A stretch of 39,000 nucleotides of DNA from Candidatus Anoxychlamydiales bacterium (GCA_011065175.1 JAAKFE010000007.1:1-39000), one strand, 5' to 3'. Counted from the first letter of the stretch, positions 8,123 to 16,720 are shown. Notes: generated from the sequence alone by a model not told the origin. Made by a program: numbers and translations.

Positions 8123-8132
8123 GCTGATAGAC
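8123..8132. repeat. Target-site duplication, left copy
   Basis: The ten bases GCTGATAGAC immediately before the left inverted repeat are repeated exactly at 11,493-11,502, immediately after the right end of the ISAs1-family element. ISAs1-family elements make 8-10 bp duplications, so the pair marks one insertion event of the whole 8,133-11,492 segment. Confidence 0.85.
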
Positions 8133-8280
8133 CAGGGCTAACGCATTAAAATTTCATAGTGTAGTGAATATAAAAAATATATTATTTTAATATAAAACAA
8201 ATAATTTTTTTGAAATTTTAGTCATAAAATATACTCGTGCTATAGAGACATAATTTAAATATTTTAATGCGTTAGCCCTG
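8133..8280. mobile_element. 148-bp MITE-like end with ISAs1-family inverted repeats
   Basis: A 20-base inverted repeat, CAGGGCTAACGCATTAAAAT at 8133-8152 with its exact reverse complement at 8261-8280, encloses about 108 AT-rich bases without coding capacity. The same terminal sequence bounds the intact transposase copy at 10,284-11,492, so this short element should be mobilisable in trans. Its interior shows no similarity to the interior of the full element, so it is a MITE or a heavily deleted copy. It forms the left boundary of the composite unit. Confidence 0.85.
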
Positions 8281-8298
8281 CCTCAATACCTACATAAT

Positions 8299-8327
8299 TT
8301 GACAAATATTTTTTCAAGTAATATGAT
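8299..8327 (+). promoter_or_regulatory. Sigma-70-type promoter for the M4 protease gene
   Basis: TTGACA (8299-8304, consensus), a 17-base spacer and TATGAT (8322-8327, one mismatch to consensus). It lies about 105 bases before the ATG at 8432 and inside the composite element, so the cargo travels with its own promoter. Confidence 0.6.
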
Positions 8328-8431
8328 AATCTGCCAATTTTAGTGAAAAAAATATGCAAAAACATTTATAGATTTTTTTTGTAAACAAAAAGACTTTTAA
8401 AAGTTTATTAACAAAATAAATTGGAGAAAAA

Positions 8432-9727
8432 ATGAGTTCTATAGTTGTAGATGGCACTCCCAGAACGTTTCTATCCCCTCAAATTATTCAACACATACAA
8501 AAACATGCTCTTCAAAGAGATTCTGGTTCTTTTGAAGAACGTAATTCATTCATCGAACAACGGGGATCTACGCAATTTTTTGAAAGTTTTTCTTTAGATC
8601 CACCAAAAAAATGTGAAAGAATGTATTCGTTTCCATTAACATCTAAAGCAACGCCTTCTCCCTCGCCTATCGAAGTGTTTGACGCTTCAACATTTAAACT
8701 TCGAAAATACCGAGACAGGAGTACTATATACATAAGTGATACTACCGCAAGCATTTGCTTTGACAATATGGTTAGAATTGATAGTTTTTGTCGAGAAGTG
8801 TTTAAAAGACATCCTGTAGCAAACAGCGAAAAAACAATGATATCTTTACTCCATCACCGATTAGCAAAAAATAACGCATGTTGGGTTCCTCATCTTGAGT
8901 GTGTTTACTTTGGCGATACAGATCCTGATACTTTTCGCCCTCTCGATACAAATGCAGATGTCATAAGCCATGAATTTGGACATGCAGTAATTCAATATGC
9001 CGGCGGCCTTCAATACCGAAATCAAAGTGGAGCTTTAAATGAATCTCTAGCAGATGTATTCGCAATCATGACAAAGCATTATTTAAGTAAAGTAAAAGCT
9101 AATGATCCAAATGCTAGCTGGCTTGTCGGAGAGGGAATTGTTGTAAGCGACAAAGCTAAAGGAGCTTTGCGCTCAATGGAGGATCCTGGTTCTGCATATA
9201 ATAATCCTAGGTTAGGCAAAGACCCTCAACCCAAAGATATGTCAGATTACAGAACAACATCAGAAGATCATGGGGGAGTACATCTCTATTCTGGAATCCC
9301 TAATCGAGCATTTTGTTTGGCTGCAAAAGCAGAAGGAGGTGCATCTTGGGAAAAAATTGGGAAAATTTGGTTTCAAGCTTTAGAACAGGGCAAACCAGAT
9401 ATGCTTTTTTCTCAATTTGCTTTACACACTTTGAGAGTCGCTCATCTTGAATATGGGGATAATATTGCCAACATAGTTGGCCAAGCTTGGCAACAAGTTG
9501 GAGTCAACTTTGCTAAGACAATATCTCTTGGACAATTAGCAGCATTCATCGGAGGTGGACTAGGCACTGCCTTTATTGCAAACACTACTATGGTAGCATT
9601 AATGGATCCTGAAAAGTTAACAAGTTTCAAATTAGGAGGCATTATTCTTGGTGGGTGTTTTGGTGGGCTTGCTTTAGCAAATAGATTAGAGAAAAGGAAT
9701 TTAAGAGCACTTGGTATGCAAATTTAA
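8432..9727 (+). CDS. M4 (thermolysin/protealysin-like) zinc metallopeptidase with hydrophobic C-terminal hairpin
   Basis: A 431-residue protein. The zinc site is complete: H180-E181-x2-H184 in the run HEFGHAVIQYAG, and third ligand E204 in GALNESLAD, the M4 G-x-x-N-E-x-x-x-D motif. DHGGVHLYSGIPNRAF (near residue 285) carries the transition-state histidine of M4. There is no Sec signal peptide. A short N-terminal segment (about 14-25, LSPQIIQHIQKHA) looks like a weak version of the P-P-Y-I/L-L propeptide of protealysin-type enzymes. After the catalytic domain come two hydrophobic segments (about 365-388 and 399-416) split by a short polar loop and a basic tail, an Inc-like bilobed pattern unusual for M4. 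It is therefore possibly a non-Sec-secreted, membrane-inserting effector protease; that is inference. GGAG precedes the ATG. Confidence 0.9.
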   Translation: MSSIVVDGTPRTFLSPQIIQHIQKHALQRDSGSFEERNSFIEQRGSTQFFESFSLDPPKKCERMYSFPLTSKATPSPSPIEVFDASTFKLRKYRDRSTIYISDTTASICFDNMVRIDSFCREVFKRHPVANSEKTMISLLHHRLAKNNACWVPHLECVYFGDTDPDTFRPLDTNADVISHEFGHAVIQYAGGLQYRNQSGALNESLADVFAIMTKHYLSKVKANDPNASWLVGEGIVVSDKAKGALRSMEDPGSAYNNPRLGKDPQPKDMSDYRTTSEDHGGVHLYSGIPNRAFCLAAKAEGGASWEKIGKIWFQALEQGKPDMLFSQFALHTLRVAHLEYGDNIANIVGQAWQQVGVNFAKTISLGQLAAFIGGGLGTAFIANTTMVALMDPEKLTSFKLGGIILGGCFGGLALANRLEKRNLRALGMQI

Positions 9728-9743
9728 AATTAAGGAGATAGAC

Positions 9744-10136
9744 ATGATACCACCATATATTTTAGAAAAAATAAAAAAATATGCTGAACAAGAAGAAAGA
9801 GCTCAAAGAGCTGAAGAACACTATAAATCAACTTCTTTTGTAGATTTAATTCACGAAACTCCTCATGAAGAATTAAAATCTCACAAATCAGAAAGTTTTT
9901 CGATTAAAGTTCTCTTTACAGAACTTTTAGCGACTGAAAAAGCTTATGGAAAAGACAATATCAGTTATGCATGGTGCTTAAAAAATATTGGATTGCTATA
10001 CAAAGATGAAACTCAGCTGACAAAAGCTTTAGATTTTTTTCATCAAGCATCAATTATATACGCTAATTTAGGGATTCCTAACCATCCTGATACACTAGAA
10101 TGTAAACAAAATATTGAGCAATTATCGAAAACTTAA
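9744..10136 (+). CDS. Small TPR protein with M4-propeptide-like N-terminus
   Basis: 130 residues from the ATG at 9744, chosen over an in-frame ATG at 9711 because AAGGAG lies just before it and the earlier start would overlap the protease gene. The N-terminus MIPPYILEKIKKYAEQEERAQ matches the I-P-P-Y-[IL]-L-[ED]-x-I opening of the short propeptides of protealysin-type M4 peptidases. Residues about 60-125 form one and a half tetratricopeptide repeats of the NB-ARC/kinesin-light-chain type (TEKAYGKDN…AWCLKNIGLLY…ALDFFHQA). It follows the M4 gene by 16 bases, so the two are co-transcribed. It could chaperone or inhibit the protease, as emfourin does beside protealysin; that is a hypothesis. Confidence 0.75.
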   Translation: MIPPYILEKIKKYAEQEERAQRAEEHYKSTSFVDLIHETPHEELKSHKSESFSIKVLFTELLATEKAYGKDNISYAWCLKNIGLLYKDETQLTKALDFFHQASIIYANLGIPNHPDTLECKQNIEQLSKT

Positions 10137-10283
10137 AAAAAATAGAAATAAATAATGCTGTATATTCAGCGCAATTGTCTCATTCAAACTCTCTTTTGAT
10201 ATTCTACATCAGATATATTTTATATATTACCTCTTCTTTTAAAACATTAATAGCATTATTATCTCTTTTCAGTATTGCTAAAC

Positions 10284-11492
10284 CAGGGCTAACGCATTAA
10301 AATTTATTTGACAGATGTGCGATAATCTTCCAGACCATAACCTGGAGGCAAATTATGACAGCACTTGAAGATTTTAGCACAATTACTTTCTTAGATTATT
10401 TTTCGCACATAGAAGATCCTCGTATTGATCGGCACAAGCTATATCCTCTAAATGAAATTTTTCTAACAACTTTGTGTGCAAAAATTTGTGGAGCCGAGAG
10501 TTGGGAAGATATTGAAGATTTTGGCAGAGCTAAAATTAATTTTCTAAAGAATTATCTTCCATTTGAGTACGGTATCCCTTCCCATGATACATTTGCTAGG
10601 GTATTTTCTCTGATAGATCCTAAACAATTTAAGCAATGTTTCATAGATTGGGTAAAAAGTTTGCAAACCCAATTGCCGGATGTAATTAGCATTGACGGCA
10701 AGGCGCTTCGAGGAAGCTTTGATCGCTATTCAGACCAAAAACCAATACATATGGTAAGTGCCTTTGCTTCAAACACTCGTCTTGTATTGGGGCAAGAAAA
10801 AGTAAAGGAAAAATCAAATGAAATTACAGCAATTCCCTTACTACTGAATACGTTGTTCATAAAGGGCTCCATTGTCACAATTGATGCAATGGGATGCCAG
10901 AAAAAAATAGCTGAGCTAATTAGAAAAAAGGAAGCAAATTACATTTTAGCGTTAAAAGGTAACCACAGTGACTTACATGATGACATCAAAATATTTTTCA
11001 AAGGAACTAAAACACAGGACTTGCTCTATGATGAAAACTGTGAAAAAGGACATGGTCGAATTGAAATTAGGAAATGTTATGTATCTAAAGATATTGAGTG
11101 GTTAGAACAGAAAAAACACTGGAAAGATCTTAAAAGTATAGTGATGATTGAATCAATACGAATTCAAGGAGAAAAAGAAACAACAGAAAAACGATATTAC
11201 ATCTCCAGTCTTGATGGAAAGGTTCAAGAATACGCACAAGCCATTAGAACTCATTGGGGCATTGAAAATTGTGTACACTGGGTGCTAGATGTCACTTTTA
11301 ATGAAGATAAAAGCCGAATAAGAAAGGGCAATGGCCCAGAAAATATGGCAATAGTGAGACATACAGTAATGAACTTAATTCGAGGGATAAATGACTCCAA
11401 AACAAGTTTAAAGAGGAGAGCAAGAAGGGCTCTTTACTCTGATAGATATCTTGCAAATATATTAAAGGTAAAATTTTAATGCGTTAGCCCTG
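10284..11492 (+). mobile_element. Intact ISAs1-family insertion sequence (1,209 bp)
   Basis: It is bounded by the inverted repeat CAGGGCTAACGCATTAAAAT, starting at 10,284 and mirrored to end at 11,492. It contains one full-length transposase gene. The right flank is GCTGATAGAC but the left flank is ATTGCTAAAC, so this copy has no target duplication of its own. The matching duplication lies to the left of the MITE-like element at 8123. Confidence 0.9.
10355..11479 (+). CDS. ISAs1-family DDE transposase
   Basis: 374 residues, full length for the family. An N-terminal domain (about 10-90, including DYFSHIEDPRIDRH and FAR motifs) precedes a DDE core: first Asp in ISIDGKALRGSF, second in TIDAMGCQKKIAELI, and the final Glu region in RTHWGIENCVHWVLDVTFNED followed by the NMAIVRHTVMNLIR helix typical of the 'H-repeat' group. 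GGAG lies about nine bases before the ATG. No frameshift or internal stop is seen, so it should be active and able to act on the MITE-like end too. Confidence 0.95.
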   Translation: MTALEDFSTITFLDYFSHIEDPRIDRHKLYPLNEIFLTTLCAKICGAESWEDIEDFGRAKINFLKNYLPFEYGIPSHDTFARVFSLIDPKQFKQCFIDWVKSLQTQLPDVISIDGKALRGSFDRYSDQKPIHMVSAFASNTRLVLGQEKVKEKSNEITAIPLLLNTLFIKGSIVTIDAMGCQKKIAELIRKKEANYILALKGNHSDLHDDIKIFFKGTKTQDLLYDENCEKGHGRIEIRKCYVSKDIEWLEQKKHWKDLKSIVMIESIRIQGEKETTEKRYYISSLDGKVQEYAQAIRTHWGIENCVHWVLDVTFNEDKSRIRKGNGPENMAIVRHTVMNLIRGINDSKTSLKRRARRALYSDRYLANILKVKF

Positions 11493-11502
11493 GCTGATAG
11501 AC
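11493..11502. repeat. Target-site duplication, right copy
   Basis: GCTGATAGAC, identical to 8123-8132; see the left copy. The next bases continue the interrupted ISNCY-like reading frame (LHVLPDV…) and then show no further gene until 11,754. Confidence 0.85.
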
Positions 11503-11753
11503 TTCATGTTCTTCCCGATGTGTTTTTTTTTCATCAAAACTTCTTATTTCCATAGCATCTCCTATCGTTACAGTTTAAATGATTGGAAAATAGAATTTTA
11601 TTAAAATTATTCTTATGATAAATGGCATTTAGCGTAAATCAACCACATTTTTCTTGGGAAAGATTAATAATGGTTTGATTTTTTTTTAATTAACAATAAT
11701 TGCCTTGCCTTTTATTTAATTATAAATTAATTAAAAATTTACAAGGCAGGAGA

Positions 11754-12902
11754 ATGAATACATCTAAAAGAGTGTTAATTAGTAACGCTCGTACTATGAT
11801 TTCTTTAGATTTAGCGAGGATGTTTTTTTCATTAGGCTTTGAGGTTTACGTAGTTGACTCAAATAAATATCATATTTGTTCCTTTTCAAAAGCTATAAAA
11901 AAATCATTTTTAGTGCCAGCTCCTAGATTTTCTCCAGATAAATATATAGAGTCTTTAATTGAGATCATTGAAAAAGAGAAAATTGATCTTGTAATCCCTG
12001 TTTATGAAGAGATTTTCTATATTGCTAAAGCTATTGATAGATTCCCAAAAAGATGCAGAGTTTTCTCTACGTCTTTTGATATTTTAGAAAACCTTCATAA
12101 TAAATGGAGCTTTCAAGAAAAATCAAAAAATTATGGCTTTATTACACCGAAGACTTATCTTCTTAAAAATAGTCTAGATTTGCATCATCTTGATTTTGAA
12201 TTTCCTTTTATCTTAAAAGCTTGTTATTCAAGAGCTTCTCAGAAAATAAAAATAATCAAAGAAGAAAAAGATATAGCTAAGATTGATTTTATAGAAAAAG
12301 GATTATGGATAGCCCAAGAGTTTTTAGTTGGAAAAAAATATTGTACTTACAGTCTTTGTAAAGAAGGAAGAGTAAATGCTCATGTCACATATCCACTTGA
12401 GTATGCAATTGAGGATAATTCATGTCTGAATTTTAAGTCCGTAAAACATAAAAAAATATTTGAGTGGGTTGAAAAATTTATAAAATTAGAGAATTTTACA
12501 GGGCAGATTGGATTTGATTTTATTGAAAATGAAAAGGGAGATCTTCTTGCAATTGAGTGTAATCCAAGAGCGACTAGTGGTGCTCATGTGCTTTGTTTAG
12601 AAGAAGATTTGGTAAAAGTTTTTTTTGATGAAATAAGTGATAAGACGATATTTCCAACAAAAGATATAATAAAGCAAATTGCTCCAGGTATGTTAATGTA
12701 TGGATGGAAATCAGCTTCTATCTTCTCTTTCATAAAGGATTTTTTCATTTTTAAAGATATTATTTTTGATAAAAATGATATTCGTCCTTTCTTATCTCAG
12801 CCTCTAATTTTTATATATTATTTGTTCTTAAGTAGAAAACTTAAATGTAACTTTCCTTCGATGTTCACTCATGATCTAGACTATAATGGATTTATAGAGT
12901 AA
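11754..12902 (+). CDS. ATP-grasp ligase-like protein
   Basis: About 382 residues from the ATG at 11,754, preferred over one at 11,700 because AGGAG precedes it. The N-terminal pre-ATP-grasp Rossmann-like domain (KRVLISNARTMISLDLARMF, then VVDSN) leads into an ATP-grasp domain: the lid region near 'FPFILKACYSRASQK', W-I-A-Q-E-F, then GQIGFDFIEN and IECNPRATSG, whose Glu and Asn would coordinate magnesium. The order is that of carbamoyl-phosphate-synthase-like carboxylate-amine ligases. Members join an acid and an amine with ATP; the substrate here is unknown and neighbours give no clear pathway. It is the first gene to the right of the composite transposon and codon use is as in the rest of the AT-rich window. 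Confidence 0.8.
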   Translation: MNTSKRVLISNARTMISLDLARMFFSLGFEVYVVDSNKYHICSFSKAIKKSFLVPAPRFSPDKYIESLIEIIEKEKIDLVIPVYEEIFYIAKAIDRFPKRCRVFSTSFDILENLHNKWSFQEKSKNYGFITPKTYLLKNSLDLHHLDFEFPFILKACYSRASQKIKIIKEEKDIAKIDFIEKGLWIAQEFLVGKKYCTYSLCKEGRVNAHVTYPLEYAIEDNSCLNFKSVKHKKIFEWVEKFIKLENFTGQIGFDFIENEKGDLLAIECNPRATSGAHVLCLEEDLVKVFFDEISDKTIFPTKDIIKQIAPGMLMYGWKSASIFSFIKDFFIFKDIIFDKNDIRPFLSQPLIFIYYLFLSRKLKCNFPSMFTHDLDYNGFIE

Positions 12903-13016
12903 TTTTTTTTCATTTAAAGTATTTAATTGTAATCAAGATAGGCCTCAATCTGATCTTTTATAATAAGCGATAATCTGCTAACATATCTCATATTATTATA
13001 TAAATAGGTCTTTTTT

Positions 13017-14735
13017 ATGAGTTCAATGGCCGTTAATGTTTTGAAACGTTTTGAGAGTTGTTTTTATCCAGCTGAAGATAAAATTACTTTAGGTAAAGAT
13101 AAAAAACCTTCTCCTTCATATCTATCGACTCAAAAAAAGATTACTTACTTTTCTAGTAACTTGTTTAAGGCAATGGCATGTCTTTTAGCTTTACCTATAT
13201 CAATTTCTGTATCAATTTGCGTAAGCTTAGCAAATAGAGTATATAGCGTTTTTAGGCCTCGATCAAAAAATTTAGATAAAGATGAGCTAGATGCAAGTTC
13301 GGATGATGGGATGTATGAATTACCTAAAGATATTGGATTTGCAGATTCTTTATTTCAAAGCTGTGGTTTGGGCTCAGAACATTCAAAACCCTCATTTGAT
13401 GGAAGGTCTAATTGGGATCGATGGCTTACACAGGAGCATATTGAAGTAAAAAAAGATCAAAAATTCGATGATTTTTTTGTTAATTATTTAGATGATCCAA
13501 AGCCACTCATTAAAATTTTAAAAGATATGAACGCTACATCTTATAGATTTTCTTTAGAAAGATCTATAATTGAGCCAAAAAGGGGAAAGCCTGATTTTAA
13601 AGCTATTGGGAAGTATGTAAATTTTTGCAAAGAACTTAAGGAAAATAATATTGAACCTTGGGTTACTTTGGAGCATTTTGTTCAGCCTGATTGGTTTGCT
13701 GAAAGTAGAGGATTTGAAAATGAGGAAAATATTGATGGTTTTGTAGAATATTCAGAATATGTTATTCATCGGCTTAAAGATCATGTAACTAATTTTATGA
13801 CATTTAATGAGCCTTCAGCTTATATTTTTCAAACCTATATTAGGGAAGTTTTTCCGGATATAAAAGGAAGAGGAAATAAGTTTTTTAGAGCGGCTATAGC
13901 GTTGAGAAACATTTTAATTACTCATATAAAAGTATATCAAACGATCAAAGCAAAATATCCGGATATTCAAATAGGAATTGTTCATCAATTTTTAAAATTT
14001 ATGCCATTTAATAAAAACAATCCAATCGAAAGGTTAGTTTGTTATTATTATTCTTTAATTACTCACTACGCTACGTATAACTTTTTCAAAACAAAAAGAT
14101 TTTCTTTTCAAATACCTTTTTTAGCAAACGTAAAATTTGAAGCAGAAAAAGATCAAAAATTAACAGATTTTATCGGGTTTCAATGTTATGGATATCCTCT
14201 TGTGAAAGCTGGAACAAATGGGGGAAAAACTTATCCTGGATATAAAGTGACAAATTTTTCTATTCCAAGATTGAGATTTGGTTTTACTTTTGGATCTGTT
14301 TGTGAAGAAAACTCAAAAATGATGAGTTTTGGAATGAGATATCATCCTGAGGCTTTAGAAGATGCTCTTACAGAAGCTAGTGATCTAAAAATACCTATTG
14401 CTATTACAGAAACCGGATGCGATGCAAAGATTCAGCATTGGGGAGAGAAAACTTTTGAAATCGATGAGAAAACCCAAAAAGAATATTTTGAAAAGATTTT
14501 TCAAATAATTCAAAAATTCAAAAAAAAGCTTCCGTTGAAAGGATTATTTTTCTGGACTCTATTAAGAGGGCATTTGGAGTGGGATAGAGGAAATAATACA
14601 TCTTTGGGATTGGTTGAGATTCAAAAAGATCCATCAAATCATACTATTAAATCTTATAGATTATCTTTAGCTGCTGAATATATAAAACAAGTATTTCAAA
14701 ATGCAAATTTCTATAGAGATAAAAAAGTAGCTTAA
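13017..14735 (+). CDS. Glycoside hydrolase family 1 protein with N-terminal membrane segment
   Basis: 572 residues. After a polar start, residues about 52-78 (MACLLALPISISVSICVSLA) form a hydrophobic hairpin or membrane segment. The GH1 barrel occupies about 110-560. The acid/base glutamate is E265 in TFNEP and the nucleophile is E465 in ITETG (family consensus I-T-E-N-G, so Asn is replaced by Thr). SYRFSLERS corresponds to the usual S-Y-R-F-S-I-x-W stretch, with the Trp lost. Retaining beta-glycosidase chemistry follows from the family; the substrate is unknown. The membrane segment is unusual for GH1 and could anchor the enzyme. The next gene starts four bases after its stop and has a similar hydrophobic N-terminal half, so they form an operon. 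The ribosome site is weak; M4 is another possible start. Confidence 0.85.
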   Translation: MSSMAVNVLKRFESCFYPAEDKITLGKDKKPSPSYLSTQKKITYFSSNLFKAMACLLALPISISVSICVSLANRVYSVFRPRSKNLDKDELDASSDDGMYELPKDIGFADSLFQSCGLGSEHSKPSFDGRSNWDRWLTQEHIEVKKDQKFDDFFVNYLDDPKPLIKILKDMNATSYRFSLERSIIEPKRGKPDFKAIGKYVNFCKELKENNIEPWVTLEHFVQPDWFAESRGFENEENIDGFVEYSEYVIHRLKDHVTNFMTFNEPSAYIFQTYIREVFPDIKGRGNKFFRAAIALRNILITHIKVYQTIKAKYPDIQIGIVHQFLKFMPFNKNNPIERLVCYYYSLITHYATYNFFKTKRFSFQIPFLANVKFEAEKDQKLTDFIGFQCYGYPLVKAGTNGGKTYPGYKVTNFSIPRLRFGFTFGSVCEENSKMMSFGMRYHPEALEDALTEASDLKIPIAITETGCDAKIQHWGEKTFEIDEKTQKEYFEKIFQIIQKFKKKLPLKGLFFWTLLRGHLEWDRGNNTSLGLVEIQKDPSNHTIKSYRLSLAAEYIKQVFQNANFYRDKKVA

Positions 14736-14739
14736 AAGC

Positions 14740-16599
14740 ATGAGCACAGATGTAAAAGATACCTCTAAAAGCTCTAACTTAGCCTTTTACCATAGAGATT
14801 ATTCAAAGGATTGTATTGATGGTGAATCTAAAGTAAAAAGAGTTTGTTTAGCTGCTTTGCCAATTATTAGCCTATATAAACCAATTGGAGTTTTTTTAAG
14901 TGTATCTTTAGGATCTTTAAGAGCTATCACTTCTTTTCAAACCTCGAAAATATCTTTTGATAAAGGAAAATATTTACTCTCTTGCAAAAAACTATTTGTA
15001 ACTATGTTAGCTGTAATTTCAGTAGTGAACTGTTATTTTAAACATAGTTTAGCTTTAGTATTTACTAATTTATCAGACGTTTTTGAAAATTTATGGATTT
15101 GTTTAAATCTTTTAGCTCATGCTCAAATATCAGAAGCGTTAACTTCATTTGTAAGCGTAGTTAACTCTTCTGCTTATATTGCCGCTTTAATGTGTCCTAG
15201 CATAGAAATTATTCTTTTAGCATTGAGTTTGCAAATAGCTTTTGAGTTAATTCATAGTATTAAAGAGTTTAAAAAAGATCGCTATATAGAAGGGGCTTCA
15301 AAGCTTTTAATGGCATCTTTTAGAAGCTATCAAGCTCTTCCTTATTTAAATCTTACTTATCAGATTCACTCAGAAAAAATAACTAATTTTATTACAAAAC
15401 GAAGAGAAAATATGGCAAGAATTTTTCATAAAGCTTCAGCTATTTTAGCATCTCCTTTTTGGTGGTATAGTGAAAAAGCTGTTCGTATTTTTAGCCCAAT
15501 TAGATTAGATAAACAAGATCAATGCTCTACTTTTATAGGTGAAATTGCCACAAGAGCTTTTTATTCTCTATTAGCACTTCCCATGTTGCCCATTTCTTTG
15601 GGACTTAGCTTGATTGAAGGCTCAACTAGAATTTTAGCAAATTTTATCCAGCCAAATTCTTTTTTTTATCTTAAAGGTGAGATTGATGAAAAAACAACAT
15701 TAGGTAAAAAATTAAAGATTTTAACTATGAATGTATGTTTTGTATCTGGAGGATTTCCTAGGCTTTTTGCAGGAGTTTCTTCTTGGAAACAAAGAATCGA
15801 TGGGATTATAGGTAAAATATTGATAGAAAAACCAGATGTTGTATGTCTGCAAGAAGTAAATGATGTAAATGCAGCTAACGCTTTATATGATGGATTAAAA
15901 AAAGAGTATGCTCATTTTTATTTTAACATTGGATCAAAAACTTTTTCTCAAAATAGTGGGCATTTTATCGCAAGTAAATATTCTGTTTTAGATATGAGTT
16001 TTATACCATTTTCTACAGGGGTAGGGCTTCAAAATATGGTCAATAAAGGTCTTTTTTTCTTTTCTTTGAAATGTAAAAACAAAATATTTTCAAAAATTTT
16101 TGCTGTTCATTTATCTCCATCTAAAGATGATCTAAATCCAACTATAGAAGAGATAAAAAGAAGAAAAATAGAGCTTGAAAGAGTAAAAAAAGAAATTGAA
16201 ATTAGTGAAAAAAAAGAGAAAGAATCTCATAAAGTTTTAGTAGGGGATATGAATTTGAGATATAAAAGTAAAGAATGGGAAGAATCTATAATTTCATCCG
16301 AGAGCTTTTACAATGCTTATACTCAAGATAATCAAAATGTAGATTATTCAAATGCTACATGTGCCACAGATGATATGATATCAGCTTATCTAGATGCTAA
16401 AGATAGTAACTGGTATAAAAGTCCAATGATTTTAGATTATGCTCTATTATATCGTAATAAAGGTCAAAGACTCGATAATATTATAACAAAACTTTTCAAG
16501 GCTTTTGACTCAAATGAAGATCCGTATGATGCTCTTTCAGATCATTGCGGTTTAATAATGACTATTCCTTTAAAAGACAAAGATAGAAATAAAGGTTAA
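14740..16599 (+). CDS. Membrane protein with C-terminal endonuclease/exonuclease/phosphatase (EEP) domain
   Basis: 619 residues. The N-terminal half (about 1-310) has four or more hydrophobic segments, some paired as hairpins. The C-terminal half (about 325-615) is an EEP fold: LKILTMNV, then DVVCLQEVND (catalytic Glu), NSGHFIASKYS, FAVHLSPS, VLVGDMNLRY (Asp and Asn), ILDYALLY and LSDHCGLI (final Asp-His). All key positions of the Mg-dependent neutral sphingomyelinase/phosphodiesterase group are present. It might hydrolyse a host phospholipid, sphingolipid or nucleic acid; the multi-pass N-terminus favours a membrane lipid, but this is inference. It directly follows the GH1 gene (four bases), with which it shares the 'membrane N-terminus plus hydrolase' plan. 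Confidence 0.85.
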   Translation: MSTDVKDTSKSSNLAFYHRDYSKDCIDGESKVKRVCLAALPIISLYKPIGVFLSVSLGSLRAITSFQTSKISFDKGKYLLSCKKLFVTMLAVISVVNCYFKHSLALVFTNLSDVFENLWICLNLLAHAQISEALTSFVSVVNSSAYIAALMCPSIEIILLALSLQIAFELIHSIKEFKKDRYIEGASKLLMASFRSYQALPYLNLTYQIHSEKITNFITKRRENMARIFHKASAILASPFWWYSEKAVRIFSPIRLDKQDQCSTFIGEIATRAFYSLLALPMLPISLGLSLIEGSTRILANFIQPNSFFYLKGEIDEKTTLGKKLKILTMNVCFVSGGFPRLFAGVSSWKQRIDGIIGKILIEKPDVVCLQEVNDVNAANALYDGLKKEYAHFYFNIGSKTFSQNSGHFIASKYSVLDMSFIPFSTGVGLQNMVNKGLFFFSLKCKNKIFSKIFAVHLSPSKDDLNPTIEEIKRRKIELERVKKEIEISEKKEKESHKVLVGDMNLRYKSKEWEESIISSESFYNAYTQDNQNVDYSNATCATDDMISAYLDAKDSNWYKSPMILDYALLYRNKGQRLDNIITKLFKAFDSNEDPYDALSDHCGLIMTIPLKDKDRNKG

Positions 16600-16720
16600 A
16601 TATCGATGTTTTTTTGATTAAAAATATTATTATCGTTCATTGCATTTTATATAAAACGATAATCGCTTAAAAAAATAAATTATATTTTTAAAAATTTAGC
16701 TATTTTCATTAAATGGTCCC

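Larger units (their letters stand above)
8133..11492. mobile_element. Putative composite transposon carrying M4 protease and TPR genes
   Basis: The left end is the MITE-like element (8133-8280) and the right end is the intact ISAs1-family insertion sequence (10,284-11,492). The flanks of the whole unit carry the same ten bases (8123-8132 and 11,493-11,502). The inner flanks do not match: the ten bases after 8280 (CCTCAATACC) and before 10,284 (ATTGCTAAAC) differ from the outer ones. This is the signature of one transposition of the whole 3.36-kb unit rather than two separate insertions. The cargo is the M4 metallopeptidase gene with its own promoter and the downstream TPR gene. Confidence 0.75.

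Noticed and set aside
8133-8280. MITE-like element as an independent insertion
   Set aside because: Its right flank (CCTCAATACC) does not match its left flank, so it has no duplication of its own.
9711-9743. Upstream extension of the TPR gene
   Set aside because: It would overlap the protease gene and destroy the match of the N-terminus to the propeptide motif; AAGGAG marks the ATG at 9744.
10284-11492. ISAs1-type element as an independent insertion with its own target duplication
   Set aside because: The ten bases left of it (ATTGCTAAAC) do not match those right of it (GCTGATAGAC); the matching copy is at 8123.
11700-11753. Upstream extension of the ATP-grasp gene by 18 codons
   Set aside because: The ATG at 11,754 has AGGAG and fits the family's first strand; the extension has neither.
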